Shown here piece after piece: positions 24,374-32,862 of a DNA stretch of 64,000 nt. A program made the position numbers and the translations under genes. Location: the NCBI GenBank assembly GCA_963703605.1, contig CAVPFC010000059.1, forward strand, positions 1 to 64,000, given 5' to 3'. Each line of letters begins with the position of its first letter. The first letter of the stretch is position 1. This DNA is from DASXKD01 sp963703605. GTDB lineage: Bacteria; Actinomycetota; Actinomycetes; Streptosporangiales; Streptosporangiaceae. The notes beneath the pieces are model-generated. The model searched no databases. It was not told the DNA's origin and worked only from the letters and a program-made list of their open reading frames with translations.

Positions 24374-27043
24374 TCACGCCACCTGGGTCCAGCTGAGGCC
24401 GGGGCCGGTGTAGGTGCCGAGGTACCAGTTCTGGTCGTGGCGGGAGTAGAACAGGATCTGGGACTTGCCGGCGGCGGTGAAGTCCCCGACCCAGGTGGGA
24501 TCGCCCAGGTCGTAGTGGAACGTGGTTTTGGAGGTGTCGCTGACCTCAGCCCAGTCGAATGCGAGTCTGGTGCCGTTGTAGGTGGCGAGCCACCAGTGCT
24601 GGTCGCCGGTGAAGCAGAACAGGACTTGCGACTTGCCGGCGCCGGTGAAGTCGGCGACCCAGGTGGGGTGGTTGCTCGGGTCGTAGCCGAAATTGGTGGT
24701 GTCGCTGACCTGTGCCCAGCCGAGGGCTGGTGCCGGTGACCAGACGTATTCGCCGCCGGTGAAGCTCCCGAGCCACCAGCTCTGCTTGGAGCAGAACAGG
24801 ATCTGGGACTTGCCGGAGCCGGTGAAGTCGGCGACCCAGGTGGGATCGCTCGGGTCGTAGCGGCACGCGGTTGTGGCGGTGTCGCCGACGTGGGTCCAGT
24901 TGATCGTGGGCGGGATCGGGAGCCAGACGGCGCCGAGCCACCACCGCTGGCTGCCGGGGCTGCAGAACAGGATCTGGGACCAGCCGGAGCCGGTGAAGTC
25001 CGCCGCCCACGTGGGGTCGCTCTGGGCGTAGCCGGTGAGGCTCAACGGCGGGCTGTCCAACAGAAGTTCGTCGTTGGGGGCGTCGCCGGCGGGGCCGCCG
25101 GCGAGGCCGCCGCACCAGAACTGCCCGTTACCGGGGCTGTAGGCCAGCACCTGCGCGTACGGGTTGAAAAGGTCGGCGACCCAGGTGCGGCCGTTCTGGA
25201 TGAGGACGTCTTCGGCCATCCGCCAGTGGATCTGGGTCCAGCTGATACTGGTGCCGGTGAAGGTGCCGAGCCGCCAGGTCCGGTCGCCGGGGGAGTAGGA
25301 CATGATCTGGGCCCTGCCGTCGCCGGTGAAGTCACCGACCCATGTGACGATGCTCTGGGGACTGACGCCGGATGGTGCCGTGCCGGCCAGGGCCCAGCCG
25401 ATGCTGGTGCCGGTGGCCGTGCCCAGCCCCAGGTTCTGCCCGGACGAGCAGCACAGCAGCTGTGAGCGGCCGGACCCGGTGAAGTCGCCGGTCCACGACG
25501 GGTAGCCGTCCAGCTGGACGGGGACCACCGTCACGTGCACCGGGGTGGCCGGGACCTGGCTGCCGTCGACCCAGGTCGCCACCAGGTTGTACGTCGTGTC
25601 GCTGGCGGGCGTCTCCACGCTGCTGGAGTTGGGGGTGTGGGTCACGTCCCGTCCCTGATAGCTGATCTTCATGGCGTGCTGGACGTCCCAGGACACGGTC
25701 GTCGACTGGTGGCTGGCCACGCCGGCGGGATGGGCCTCGAATTTGTTGATGACGATCGGGTTGAACGTGACTGTGAGCTGGAACGGGTCGGAGATCATCG
25801 GAATAGGGTTCTTGAAGCAATACAGCTCGTAGGTCGTCCCGTAGACCGGCGTCAGCTTGGCCGGGTGATCCGGGTCGGGCACGAGGCCCCCTAGATACCG
25901 CCTGTTGGCCTGATCGTGGTTGGTGACCAGGTAGACGCCGTCGCCACCGACCGCCCGCCAGTCGAGGGTGATCTCCTGGTTGTAGTCGATCTGGCTAGGG
26001 ATCGTGGAGAAACTCAGAACCTGCATGCTGGCTCTCTTCATGATCGCCAGCGCCTTCGAGCCATCGTTGTAGCCGGGGACGTTGCGCCAGCTCAGGTAGG
26101 CGACGCTGATCGCATGATCCAGCCCCGCCGGCAGGGTGGCCTTGATGCCGGTGACCGCGAACTCGATGGCGGCGGCACCTTGCTGGCCGGTGCCGAGCAC
26201 GGTGCCGCCGCCGTTGGGGTCGGGCCGCAGGATCCAGTAGGGGCTGGTGCTCTGCCCGTCACGTTCGGGCGGCTGCCAGACGTTGCCGTACTCGTCGAAG
26301 GGGTTGACGACGATGTTGGCGGCGTCCGCCACGCTGGTGAGCGCGCCGGCCTCGTCGCCGTAGACCAGGGTGAGCTGGAACTCCGGGGTAACCCCGTTCC
26401 AGAACGGCGTGCCGCCCGGCACCAGCGCCGTCTGCAGCGTGTTGATCAGGTGCAGGGTGAGTTGCTGCGGCTTCCCGGTGTACACCTCCGCCGGGTCGTC
26501 GAAGTTGATGTCCACGTCCACGTCAAGCGTCCGCTTGCCCGGCTGCGGCGGGTTCGCGACGTTGAGGTAGAGCTGCACCTGGCTTTGCAGCGGGGTGACG
26601 CCGGTGGCCCCGTTCAGCCAGATGCTTCCGTTGCCGCTGCCCGGCTTGCCGTGCGCCAGCACGACATGGCCGAGCTGGAAGGTGAGCGTATCGCCGGGCG
26701 GCAGCTTGACCTGTTTGTCCGGCGCGATGACCAGGTACTGCAGGCTGTCTGAGCCGGTGAACGTGCCCTTCGTCCAGCCCTTTGCGGTCAGCGGGATGAC
26801 GGCGATGTCGGCGTTGTCGAGGAACCCGCCGAAATAGAAGTAGATCGCGGACTGCCCGGACGGCAGCCGCTCGTCGCACGCCGGCGTGCCTGCCGGGAAC
26901 ACGATGTCGTGGTCCTGCACGTTGCTGATCGTCACCGTCAGCGCGTTCACCGTGGGGTCTGTGGTGATGTAGATGTTCTGCGTGCCGTCCGCGTTCTTCA
27001 GTGCCGCAGTGACCGCAGCGGTCGCCACGTCAAGATCAGTCAT
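24374..27043 (-). CDS. Large protein with Ig-like modules and a seven-repeat beta-propeller-like C-terminus
   Basis: An 889-residue protein, sixth and last gene of the operon. Residues about 1-340 are beta-rich and unrecognised. Residues about 345-510 contain two Ig/PKD-like modules ending in the pattern GTTYELYCF and DTTYNLVATW. Residues about 515-889 contain seven degenerate copies of a unit whose best form is DPTWVADFTGSGKSQILF, followed by a Trp-Trp-Leu-Gly segment. DFTGSGKSQ resembles the acidic calcium-loop consensus of FG-GAP/VCBS repeats, so a seven-bladed propeller is likely. There is no signal peptide. The ATG at 27043 overlaps the upstream gene by 8 bp and has AGGAG 8-12 bases before it. 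A binding or recognition role for the propeller is inference. Confidence 0.72.
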   Translation of the reverse strand: MTDLDVATAAVTAALKNADGTQNIYITTDPTVNALTVTISNVQDHDIVFPAGTPACDERLPSGQSAIYFYFGGFLDNADIAVIPLTAKGWTKGTFTGSDSLQYLVIAPDKQVKLPPGDTLTFQLGHVVLAHGKPGSGNGSIWLNGATGVTPLQSQVQLYLNVANPPQPGKRTLDVDVDINFDDPAEVYTGKPQQLTLHLINTLQTALVPGGTPFWNGVTPEFQLTLVYGDEAGALTSVADAANIVVNPFDEYGNVWQPPERDGQSTSPYWILRPDPNGGGTVLGTGQQGAAAIEFAVTGIKATLPAGLDHAISVAYLSWRNVPGYNDGSKALAIMKRASMQVLSFSTIPSQIDYNQEITLDWRAVGGDGVYLVTNHDQANRRYLGGLVPDPDHPAKLTPVYGTTYELYCFKNPIPMISDPFQLTVTFNPIVINKFEAHPAGVASHQSTTVSWDVQHAMKISYQGRDVTHTPNSSSVETPASDTTYNLVATWVDGSQVPATPVHVTVVPVQLDGYPSWTGDFTGSGRSQLLCCSSGQNLGLGTATGTSIGWALAGTAPSGVSPQSIVTWVGDFTGDGRAQIMSYSPGDRTWRLGTFTGTSISWTQIHWRMAEDVLIQNGRTWVADLFNPYAQVLAYSPGNGQFWCGGLAGGPAGDAPNDELLLDSPPLSLTGYAQSDPTWAADFTGSGWSQILFCSPGSQRWWLGAVWLPIPPTINWTHVGDTATTACRYDPSDPTWVADFTGSGKSQILFCSKQSWWLGSFTGGEYVWSPAPALGWAQVSDTTNFGYDPSNHPTWVADFTGAGKSQVLFCFTGDQHWWLATYNGTRLAFDWAEVSDTSKTTFHYDLGDPTWVGDFTAAGKSQILFYSRHDQNWYLGTYTGPGLSWTQVA

Positions 27044-30000
27044 GAGCGGAGCTCCTCCCTGGGTCGGGCCGGATGACGAGCCAGCCCTCGCTGATCCGCT
27101 GCGGCGTGTAGTCGAGGGCCGCGGCCGAGGGTGCGTCCGCGGTCGCGGCGGCCTGCCACTGCGGCAAGCCGCCGCCGACGGTGATCCACGACCATGTCCC
27201 GCTGGTCAGTTTCGGCAGCGCCAGCGCCATCGCGGTGGTGTTCGACGCCGACAGGACCGGGCGGGTGGCCAGGGCCAGCGACAGCAACGCGATGCTGGCG
27301 GCGTAGTGGTCGGGCGGGATGGTGATCTCCGCGGCGGGCAGCACGCCACTGGTGGCATGCACCGATCCGCGCGGGTCGAGCAGCAGGGTGACCACGACGT
27401 CGACGTCGCCGCTGGCCCGTGGGGTGAGCGTGACCGTGCCCTGGTCGTCCGCCGGCAGGTGGAAGTCCGGCCAGCTGGTGACGCCGTCCCGCTGCACCCA
27501 GAAACCGATCAGGCTGTCGTCGAGACGTTGCGGCCCGCCGAGACGCACCGGGAAGACCACCTTGGACAGGCCCGCGTCGGGCGGGATGGTGATGTCCGTG
27601 ACGGGCAGAACGCGCGCCGCGAAGCTGTCCCACGACTGGCTGGCCGCGGTGCCGCCGGGCACCTCGAGGGTCAGGCCGGCCCTGGCGAGGGCGAGCGGCT
27701 GCCCGGCCAGCACCGCCGTCTCGGCGTTCTCGCGGAACTCGGCGGGCAGCGTGAAGTCGAGCGAGTGCTGGAGCGTGGCGAAGAACGGCGCGAGGAACGC
27801 GGGGTTGCCGTTGGCGTATGCGGCGACGGCGAAGTCACGCAGGTGCTGGTGCTGCCCGGCGAAGACGGTTTCGATGCTGGCCGCCGGCGGGAAGGGGCCG
27901 CCGGGCGCGGGCGTCCACAGCACCGACGTGTCGCCGATGCTGAGGGTGAGCTCACCCAGCGCGGTGCCGGCGGCGTTGTAGATGGCCAGCGCCCGGTCCA
28001 GCCAGTTCGGCACCAGCCAGCCGAAAACCGGGGTGGTGGCGGGGTGGCTGTTGGTCTCCACGTCGTCGTCGCTGGCCGCCAGCCAGCGGAACAGCAGCCG
28101 CGCGGGCTGGGTCAGCCGCGGCGGCAGGAACGCCGTGCCGGCGGGCAGGCCCAGGGCGGCGGGCGGCCGCAACGCCGACGAGAGCACCGGCGTGGCCGGG
28201 GTGTAATCCTTGACCCGGCCGAATACATCGATGAGGCGCAGCCTGGACACGGCGAGCGATCCGGTGCGCAGCGGGTTGAAGCTCGCCTGGGGGAGCGGCG
28301 CGGCGCTGTTCTCCTCCGCCACCGCCGTCGCGATCTCGGCGTTGAACCGCACCTGCGGCGGCGTGGCGAGCGGGTCGCTGACCGGCAGTTGCAGCACCAG
28401 CTCACGCATCAGCATCGCCGCCGACGCGCCGGTGAGCCGCTGGGCGAGCAGCGGCAGGTTCTGCAGTTGCGCCAGCACCCTGGCGAGCTCGGGGTCGGTG
28501 TTGCCGGTGTTGTCGAAGAAGCGCTGGATCTCCCCGGCCATGTCGGCGACCGCTCCGCCGGTGAGCAGGGTGCTGCCGGTGTAAAACTGCTGCCCCTGCG
28601 GCGTGCCGCTCGCATACTGCAGGTCGGCACCTCCCGGTGGCAGCTGGAAGGAACTGCTGACGAAGCCTGGCGGGTACACGCCGCCCGCTGGCCCGACGTA
28701 GTGCAGTGGGCTGAACTCCACCTCGTATTGCAGCAGCAGGGGCAGCCACGGCGGCGGCGTCTTCGCCCAGGTGTGCACCAGCACCGGGTCAGGCGCCGTA
28801 CCCAGGTAGCTGACCCCGGCCGGGGTTTCTCCCTGCAGGTACTGCGCCGAGGCGAGCTGCAGTGCCGCGACGGTTGCCGCGAACCCAAGCACCGCGGGGT
28901 TGCCCGCGCCGCCCTGCGCCGCGCACGCCGCCGCGACCGCCAGCTGCAGCGACGGTGCTAGCAAGATGGCCTCGCGCATTAGCGCTTGAAGCACGACGCC
29001 GGGCGCGGCATCTGGCAACATGCTGAGCCCGGGCAGGGCGCCGGCGGAGACGGCATGCTGCGTGCTCCCCGGCACCAGGCCCTGGGCGAGCGTCACGCCG
29101 CTCACTATCTGGTCATCGAGCCGGCATTCCAGCCCGCTCGCCGGGCCGCGCCGCGTGGCGCGGTGCCGCATGGCCGGGGTCACATCTGAGCCGCTGAGCA
29201 CGAGCACCGGCTCGGCAGGCTGGTAGTAAGGCGGCGCGGCCGCGTCGCTGCGTAGCGTCAGCGCCCCCGGGGGGAGCGCGCCGGGGATCGCCTCGGCCGC
29301 AGCGGTGATCTGGCCCTCCAGCGTGTCGAGGGTGCCGCCGGGATTGACGATGGCGCCGATGGCCTGCGCCTGCTGGTCCAGCAGGCCCGCAACGGCGGAC
29401 ACCGCATCGCGCAGCTCGGCAGGCACGTGGTCGGGCGTGTACAGGATCAGCAGGTACTTGTACCAGTCGGCGAACAGCTGCTGACGGCGCGCCTGCACGT
29501 CGCGGGCCAGGGCGTCAGCCCGCAGCTGCAGCACGTTCAGCGCGTTGAGCTGGCCCGCCAGCGCGTCGGGCAGCGTTACCTCGCCGCCCTCGGTCGAGCT
29601 GGGATCGCTGCCGGTTACGACGCTCCACACCGAGCCGCCGGTCAGCGCGCCGAAGCCGGCCCGGTGCATGGCCTCATCGAACGTCGGCTGCGAGTCGACC
29701 TGAGCGCTCTTCGACAGTAGGCCGAACTGCAGCGCGTTCAGCAGCCGCTCGATGTCCTCGGCGACACCGAGGGACGGCCCGGCCGCCGATGCGAGCAGCG
29801 CGGATAGCGCCTCCGCGGCGGTATCCGCGACCGCGACGGTCAGCGGCCGTGGCGGGTCATCGAGGTACGCGGTCGCCGGGTCCCAGCCGATGTCGTGCAC
29901 GACGCCGCTGCACACGGTGGCGGTCGGCGGCGTCGCGCCGGTCCACGTCCAGCCGTACCGGTTGCTTCCCGGCGTGACGTCGCCGCCGCGCAGCGGGTCG

Positions 30001-30263
30001 CTCGTGCCGTTGCCGTACCAGCCGGCCACGTGATAGCTGACCGTGCTGGTGGCCGGCTGATAGCCGGCCAGGTCGGTGAGCGTGTCGAGGAACCCGAAGC
30101 TGGTCGCCGAGCTGGGGTAGAAGCCGGCGAAGGCCGGCTCGCCGTAGCCGACCGCGGTGAGCGGCGGGCTGAAGCGTTCCACCCCGGCGCCGGCCTCGTG
30201 CCACCCGGCCAGGTCGAAGAATGCGCCGAGGTAGCGGAAGTTCTGGCCGGGCACCGGTTTCAT
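27036..30263 (-). CDS. Very large uncharacterised protein, fifth gene of operon
   Basis: About 1075 residues with no motif of known activity. The N-terminus (YLGAFFDLAGWHEAG, then TAVGYGEPAFAGFYP and YHVAGWYG) reads like the continuation of the small upstream gene, so the two may be pieces of one ancestral protein. The middle is helical with long Ala/Leu/Gln stretches (about residues 230-330, possibly coiled coil). The rest alternates beta segments and Pro-rich linkers. Start: either ATG 30263, overlapping the upstream stop by 4 bp (ATGA), or a GTG six bases earlier. There is no signal peptide or clear membrane helix. It overlaps the next gene by 8 bp, so production is coupled. Confidence 0.7.
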   Translation of the reverse strand: MKPVPGQNFRYLGAFFDLAGWHEAGAGVERFSPPLTAVGYGEPAFAGFYPSSATSFGFLDTLTDLAGYQPATSTVSYHVAGWYGNGTSDPLRGGDVTPGSNRYGWTWTGATPPTATVCSGVVHDIGWDPATAYLDDPPRPLTVAVADTAAEALSALLASAAGPSLGVAEDIERLLNALQFGLLSKSAQVDSQPTFDEAMHRAGFGALTGGSVWSVVTGSDPSSTEGGEVTLPDALAGQLNALNVLQLRADALARDVQARRQQLFADWYKYLLILYTPDHVPAELRDAVSAVAGLLDQQAQAIGAIVNPGGTLDTLEGQITAAAEAIPGALPPGALTLRSDAAAPPYYQPAEPVLVLSGSDVTPAMRHRATRRGPASGLECRLDDQIVSGVTLAQGLVPGSTQHAVSAGALPGLSMLPDAAPGVVLQALMREAILLAPSLQLAVAAACAAQGGAGNPAVLGFAATVAALQLASAQYLQGETPAGVSYLGTAPDPVLVHTWAKTPPPWLPLLLQYEVEFSPLHYVGPAGGVYPPGFVSSSFQLPPGGADLQYASGTPQGQQFYTGSTLLTGGAVADMAGEIQRFFDNTGNTDPELARVLAQLQNLPLLAQRLTGASAAMLMRELVLQLPVSDPLATPPQVRFNAEIATAVAEENSAAPLPQASFNPLRTGSLAVSRLRLIDVFGRVKDYTPATPVLSSALRPPAALGLPAGTAFLPPRLTQPARLLFRWLAASDDDVETNSHPATTPVFGWLVPNWLDRALAIYNAAGTALGELTLSIGDTSVLWTPAPGGPFPPAASIETVFAGQHQHLRDFAVAAYANGNPAFLAPFFATLQHSLDFTLPAEFRENAETAVLAGQPLALARAGLTLEVPGGTAASQSWDSFAARVLPVTDITIPPDAGLSKVVFPVRLGGPQRLDDSLIGFWVQRDGVTSWPDFHLPADDQGTVTLTPRASGDVDVVVTLLLDPRGSVHATSGVLPAAEITIPPDHYAASIALLSLALATRPVLSASNTTAMALALPKLTSGTWSWITVGGGLPQWQAAATADAPSAAALDYTPQRISEGWLVIRPDPGRSSAHD

Positions 30264-30709
30264 CGCCACGGTGGGCGGCCGCAGGCCGGCCCGGTCTGGG
30301 TTACCGACAGCCGGTCGCTTTCGATCACCCAGCTCCGGATGCGCGGCGGCGCCGGGCTGGCGGTGTCGACGACGATGCGTGTCACCAGCCAGCGTTCCGG
30401 CACCGGCGGGAAGTCCCGGCCGCCGCGCTCGCCCGCGATCGCGTGGCTGAGCCCGGCGGGCAGCGCCCAGTGCAGGTGGATGCCCTGGACCAGCGGCACG
30501 GTCCCGGCGAACGGGGTGGCCTCGGCCAGCACGGCCGCGCTCGTGTAGGGCCCGCGGTGGTACACCTGGCCGCCGGCCGCGTACGGCAGGACGGAGAAGT
30601 CGGCCAGCGGCGCCAGCGTCATCGCGATGCTGCTGGGGTCTTGCCCGGCCACGTCCGGCGCACCGACGCAGAGCGCGGCCACGTCGATCGGGACGATGAG
30701 GGCCGGCAT
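30260..30709 (-). CDS. Small uncharacterised protein, fourth gene of operon (possible N-terminal part of the next gene product)
   Basis: A 149-residue protein starting MPALIVPIDVAALCVG. A conserved-looking block GIHLHWALPAGLSHA is followed by FPPVPERWLVTRIVVD and SWVIESDRLS. As far as I recall, this block opens much longer bacterial proteins of unknown function, in which the equivalent of the following gene continues without a stop; I could not check this. The ATG at 30709 lies 2 bp after the stop of the third gene, with GGGGAG just upstream. The stop overlaps the start of the fifth gene. It could be a true separate subunit or the product of a frameshift. Confidence 0.62.
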   Translation of the reverse strand: MPALIVPIDVAALCVGAPDVAGQDPSSIAMTLAPLADFSVLPYAAGGQVYHRGPYTSAAVLAEATPFAGTVPLVQGIHLHWALPAGLSHAIAGERGGRDFPPVPERWLVTRIVVDTASPAPPRIRSWVIESDRLSVTQTGPACGRPPWR

Positions 30710-30711
30710 GC

Positions 30712-32862
30712 TCAGCTCCCCACCTGGAAGCTGACCGCCTGCACGCCCTCGACCATCTCCAGCCCGAACTGCGCCGCGGTGAACTGATCCGGCGCTGGCA
30801 ACCCGACCAGGGCCGACATGGCCTGTGCCAGCGGGCTGACGCGCAGCACGTTCGCCGCGCCGGGCCGCAGCGTCACCGGCTGCACCTGCCCGGGGATGAA
30901 GTGGCCGACGTTCCCGCTGGCGTAGCGGAGCTGCTTCTGCCACCCATTCGCCGCCGCGTCGACGCCGAAGTGCACGGCCTCGGGTGGCTCAAGCAGGTCG
31001 ACGCGCTGCAGCACGCCGCCGGCCAGGCAGAGCAGCAGCGACGGCGCGACCCGCTCCAGCCGCAGCAACGGCAGTGGCTGTCCCGCCGCGGCATCGGCAT
31101 ATACCCGGGCCTCCATCCCCGGCCAGCCGCTCACCACCGCGGACCTCAACAAGAAGCCGCTGATCGCCTCCGGCGCCGCAGCAACCGCGGCGCCGCCGGT
31201 CAGCGCGGCGCGGACGCGCGGGAGGTGGGCGCGGATAACGGGCGCCGTGACGGCGCGGAGCGCCGCGCCGGCCAGGTCGGCGGCCTTGGCGGCGCCGATG
31301 CTGAACGCCCCGTCGATCAGCGCTTCCACCCAGGCGTTGTCGACCTGGAAGAACCGGATCGACTCGGCCGGCAGCATGCCGATGTCCGGCACCAGGTACG
31401 CGAACGGCACCCCGTGCAGCAGGTGCAGCTTGGTCAGCCAGGAGACCACCTGGTACTCGTCGCTGCCCGGCGGCGGGTCGCCGAGCGGCGGCAGCGCGGA
31501 AAGCCGCTCCGCGAGCGCGGCCAGGTCGACATAACGCCGCTGCCGGCCGCCGGCCGCCGCAGCGGGGGCGGCCGGGACCGCGGTCGCGAGCCGCCCGGCG
31601 GCTGGGCCGACGACGTCGCGGATGACGCGGGTCAGCCTGCGGTACATCTGCGGCAGGTCCTCATCCGCCGCCTGGCCGCCGGAAACGGGCGGCAGCAGCT
31701 GGTCGACGATGTCGTCCTCGAGCTGCGTGGCGGCCTGCTGGACGACGGTCAGCTTCCAGCGGAACAGCGCGGTGGCGTAGCCCCGGTCGTGCAGTGCCAG
31801 CAGCCGGCCGAGCTGCCACGCCGCTGCGTAGCTGACGTCGAACATGCCGCTGCCCGGGTCGTAGCGGAGCAGCTGGTCGGACGCCTGCGCGGGGGTTACC
31901 GGCGGTGAGGTCCCGCCAAGGGGCAGCAGCGGCCCCCGGTACCAGGAGACCGTGCCGCTGCCGTCGCGCAGCACGTGGTTCATCGCGGTGTACCCCATGC
32001 CGAACACATGGGAAACCGCCGCTGCCGACCTGACGGGCCGCACCGGAAGCTGCAGTGTCGCGGGGTCCATGTTGACCTGTTCCAGGATGTTCTGGAAGCT
32101 CTGCTTGAGCTGGATGGCGGAGAACGTCCAGCTGCGCAGCACCACGAGACGCACCGAGGTGGTCTGGGCAGGCAAGATGGCGGCCCCGGCGTCGAAGGGC
32201 AGGTACGGCCCGAAGCCCTCGAGCGAGACAAGGAACGCGGCGCTAGTGCGTCCCGGCGTGGGCAGCCGGCTGCCGAAGACGACCGCGAACTCCGCCGACG
32301 GCGCGGTGTCCCGGACGGTGGATTTCGCGCCGGGCTGGGCCAGCCTGGTGTGCGCCAGCCAGGCCAGGTCGGCGAGCGACGGGGTGATCTGCTGGTACTG
32401 CGAGGCCGGCACGTCGATCACGGTGACCGGGTCGGCGGGCTTCTCGCCGTGTTCGGCGGTGCGCGGCGGCACGAACACGCCGCCGGCGCTGGCCAGGTCG
32501 GCGATGGTCTTGAGCTGCGGCTGCGGCGGCGGGTCAAGCTCGTCGAACAGCAGCACCGCGAGCCAGCTCGTATCGGCCTGCCCTGGTGACCGCTGCCACG
32601 GCAGCGTCGGGTCGGTCAGTACCACGTGCGGGAGCACGTTGCCGAACTCGCCCTGCGCGCCGAGCGGCGGGAAGACGCTGTCCACGCCGCCGTCGTCGAG
32701 CTGGTAGCGGATTCCCTTGACGATGAACGCCTGCGTCGCCTGCAGCGTCTCCTGGTGCTGCCCGGCGACGGAGATGTCGTGTGTCGCGGTGAGCGTGTAC
32801 TCGCCGCTTTCCAGCGCGGGCAGCAGGTGCTGCACGAAGCTGACCGAGGCGGGCGTTGTCAT
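30712..32862 (-). CDS. Large uncharacterised protein, third gene of operon
   Basis: A 716-residue protein with no recognised domain. The N-terminal 250 residues are mainly beta with a Trp/Pro-rich block (VVLTDPTLPWQRSPGQADTS). The C-terminal part is helical and Ala-rich (about residues 380-560) and ends in a second beta region. There are no Cys clusters, nucleotide-binding loops, signal peptide or strong transmembrane helices. The start ATG 32862 overlaps the stop of the DUF6603-type gene (ATGA), which fixes it against the much longer upstream open frame. Tight coupling implies a fixed stoichiometry or a shared complex with its neighbours. Confidence 0.7.
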   Translation of the reverse strand: MTTPASVSFVQHLLPALESGEYTLTATHDISVAGQHQETLQATQAFIVKGIRYQLDDGGVDSVFPPLGAQGEFGNVLPHVVLTDPTLPWQRSPGQADTSWLAVLLFDELDPPPQPQLKTIADLASAGGVFVPPRTAEHGEKPADPVTVIDVPASQYQQITPSLADLAWLAHTRLAQPGAKSTVRDTAPSAEFAVVFGSRLPTPGRTSAAFLVSLEGFGPYLPFDAGAAILPAQTTSVRLVVLRSWTFSAIQLKQSFQNILEQVNMDPATLQLPVRPVRSAAAVSHVFGMGYTAMNHVLRDGSGTVSWYRGPLLPLGGTSPPVTPAQASDQLLRYDPGSGMFDVSYAAAWQLGRLLALHDRGYATALFRWKLTVVQQAATQLEDDIVDQLLPPVSGGQAADEDLPQMYRRLTRVIRDVVGPAAGRLATAVPAAPAAAAGGRQRRYVDLAALAERLSALPPLGDPPPGSDEYQVVSWLTKLHLLHGVPFAYLVPDIGMLPAESIRFFQVDNAWVEALIDGAFSIGAAKAADLAGAALRAVTAPVIRAHLPRVRAALTGGAAVAAAPEAISGFLLRSAVVSGWPGMEARVYADAAAGQPLPLLRLERVAPSLLLCLAGGVLQRVDLLEPPEAVHFGVDAAANGWQKQLRYASGNVGHFIPGQVQPVTLRPGAANVLRVSPLAQAMSALVGLPAPDQFTAAQFGLEMVEGVQAVSFQVGS

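Noticed and set aside
26973..28961. Plus-strand open frame (662 codons) opposite the fifth operon gene
   Set aside because: Arg/Gly/Gln-rich shadow without start signals or domain; the minus strand has coupled starts and codon bias consistent with coding.
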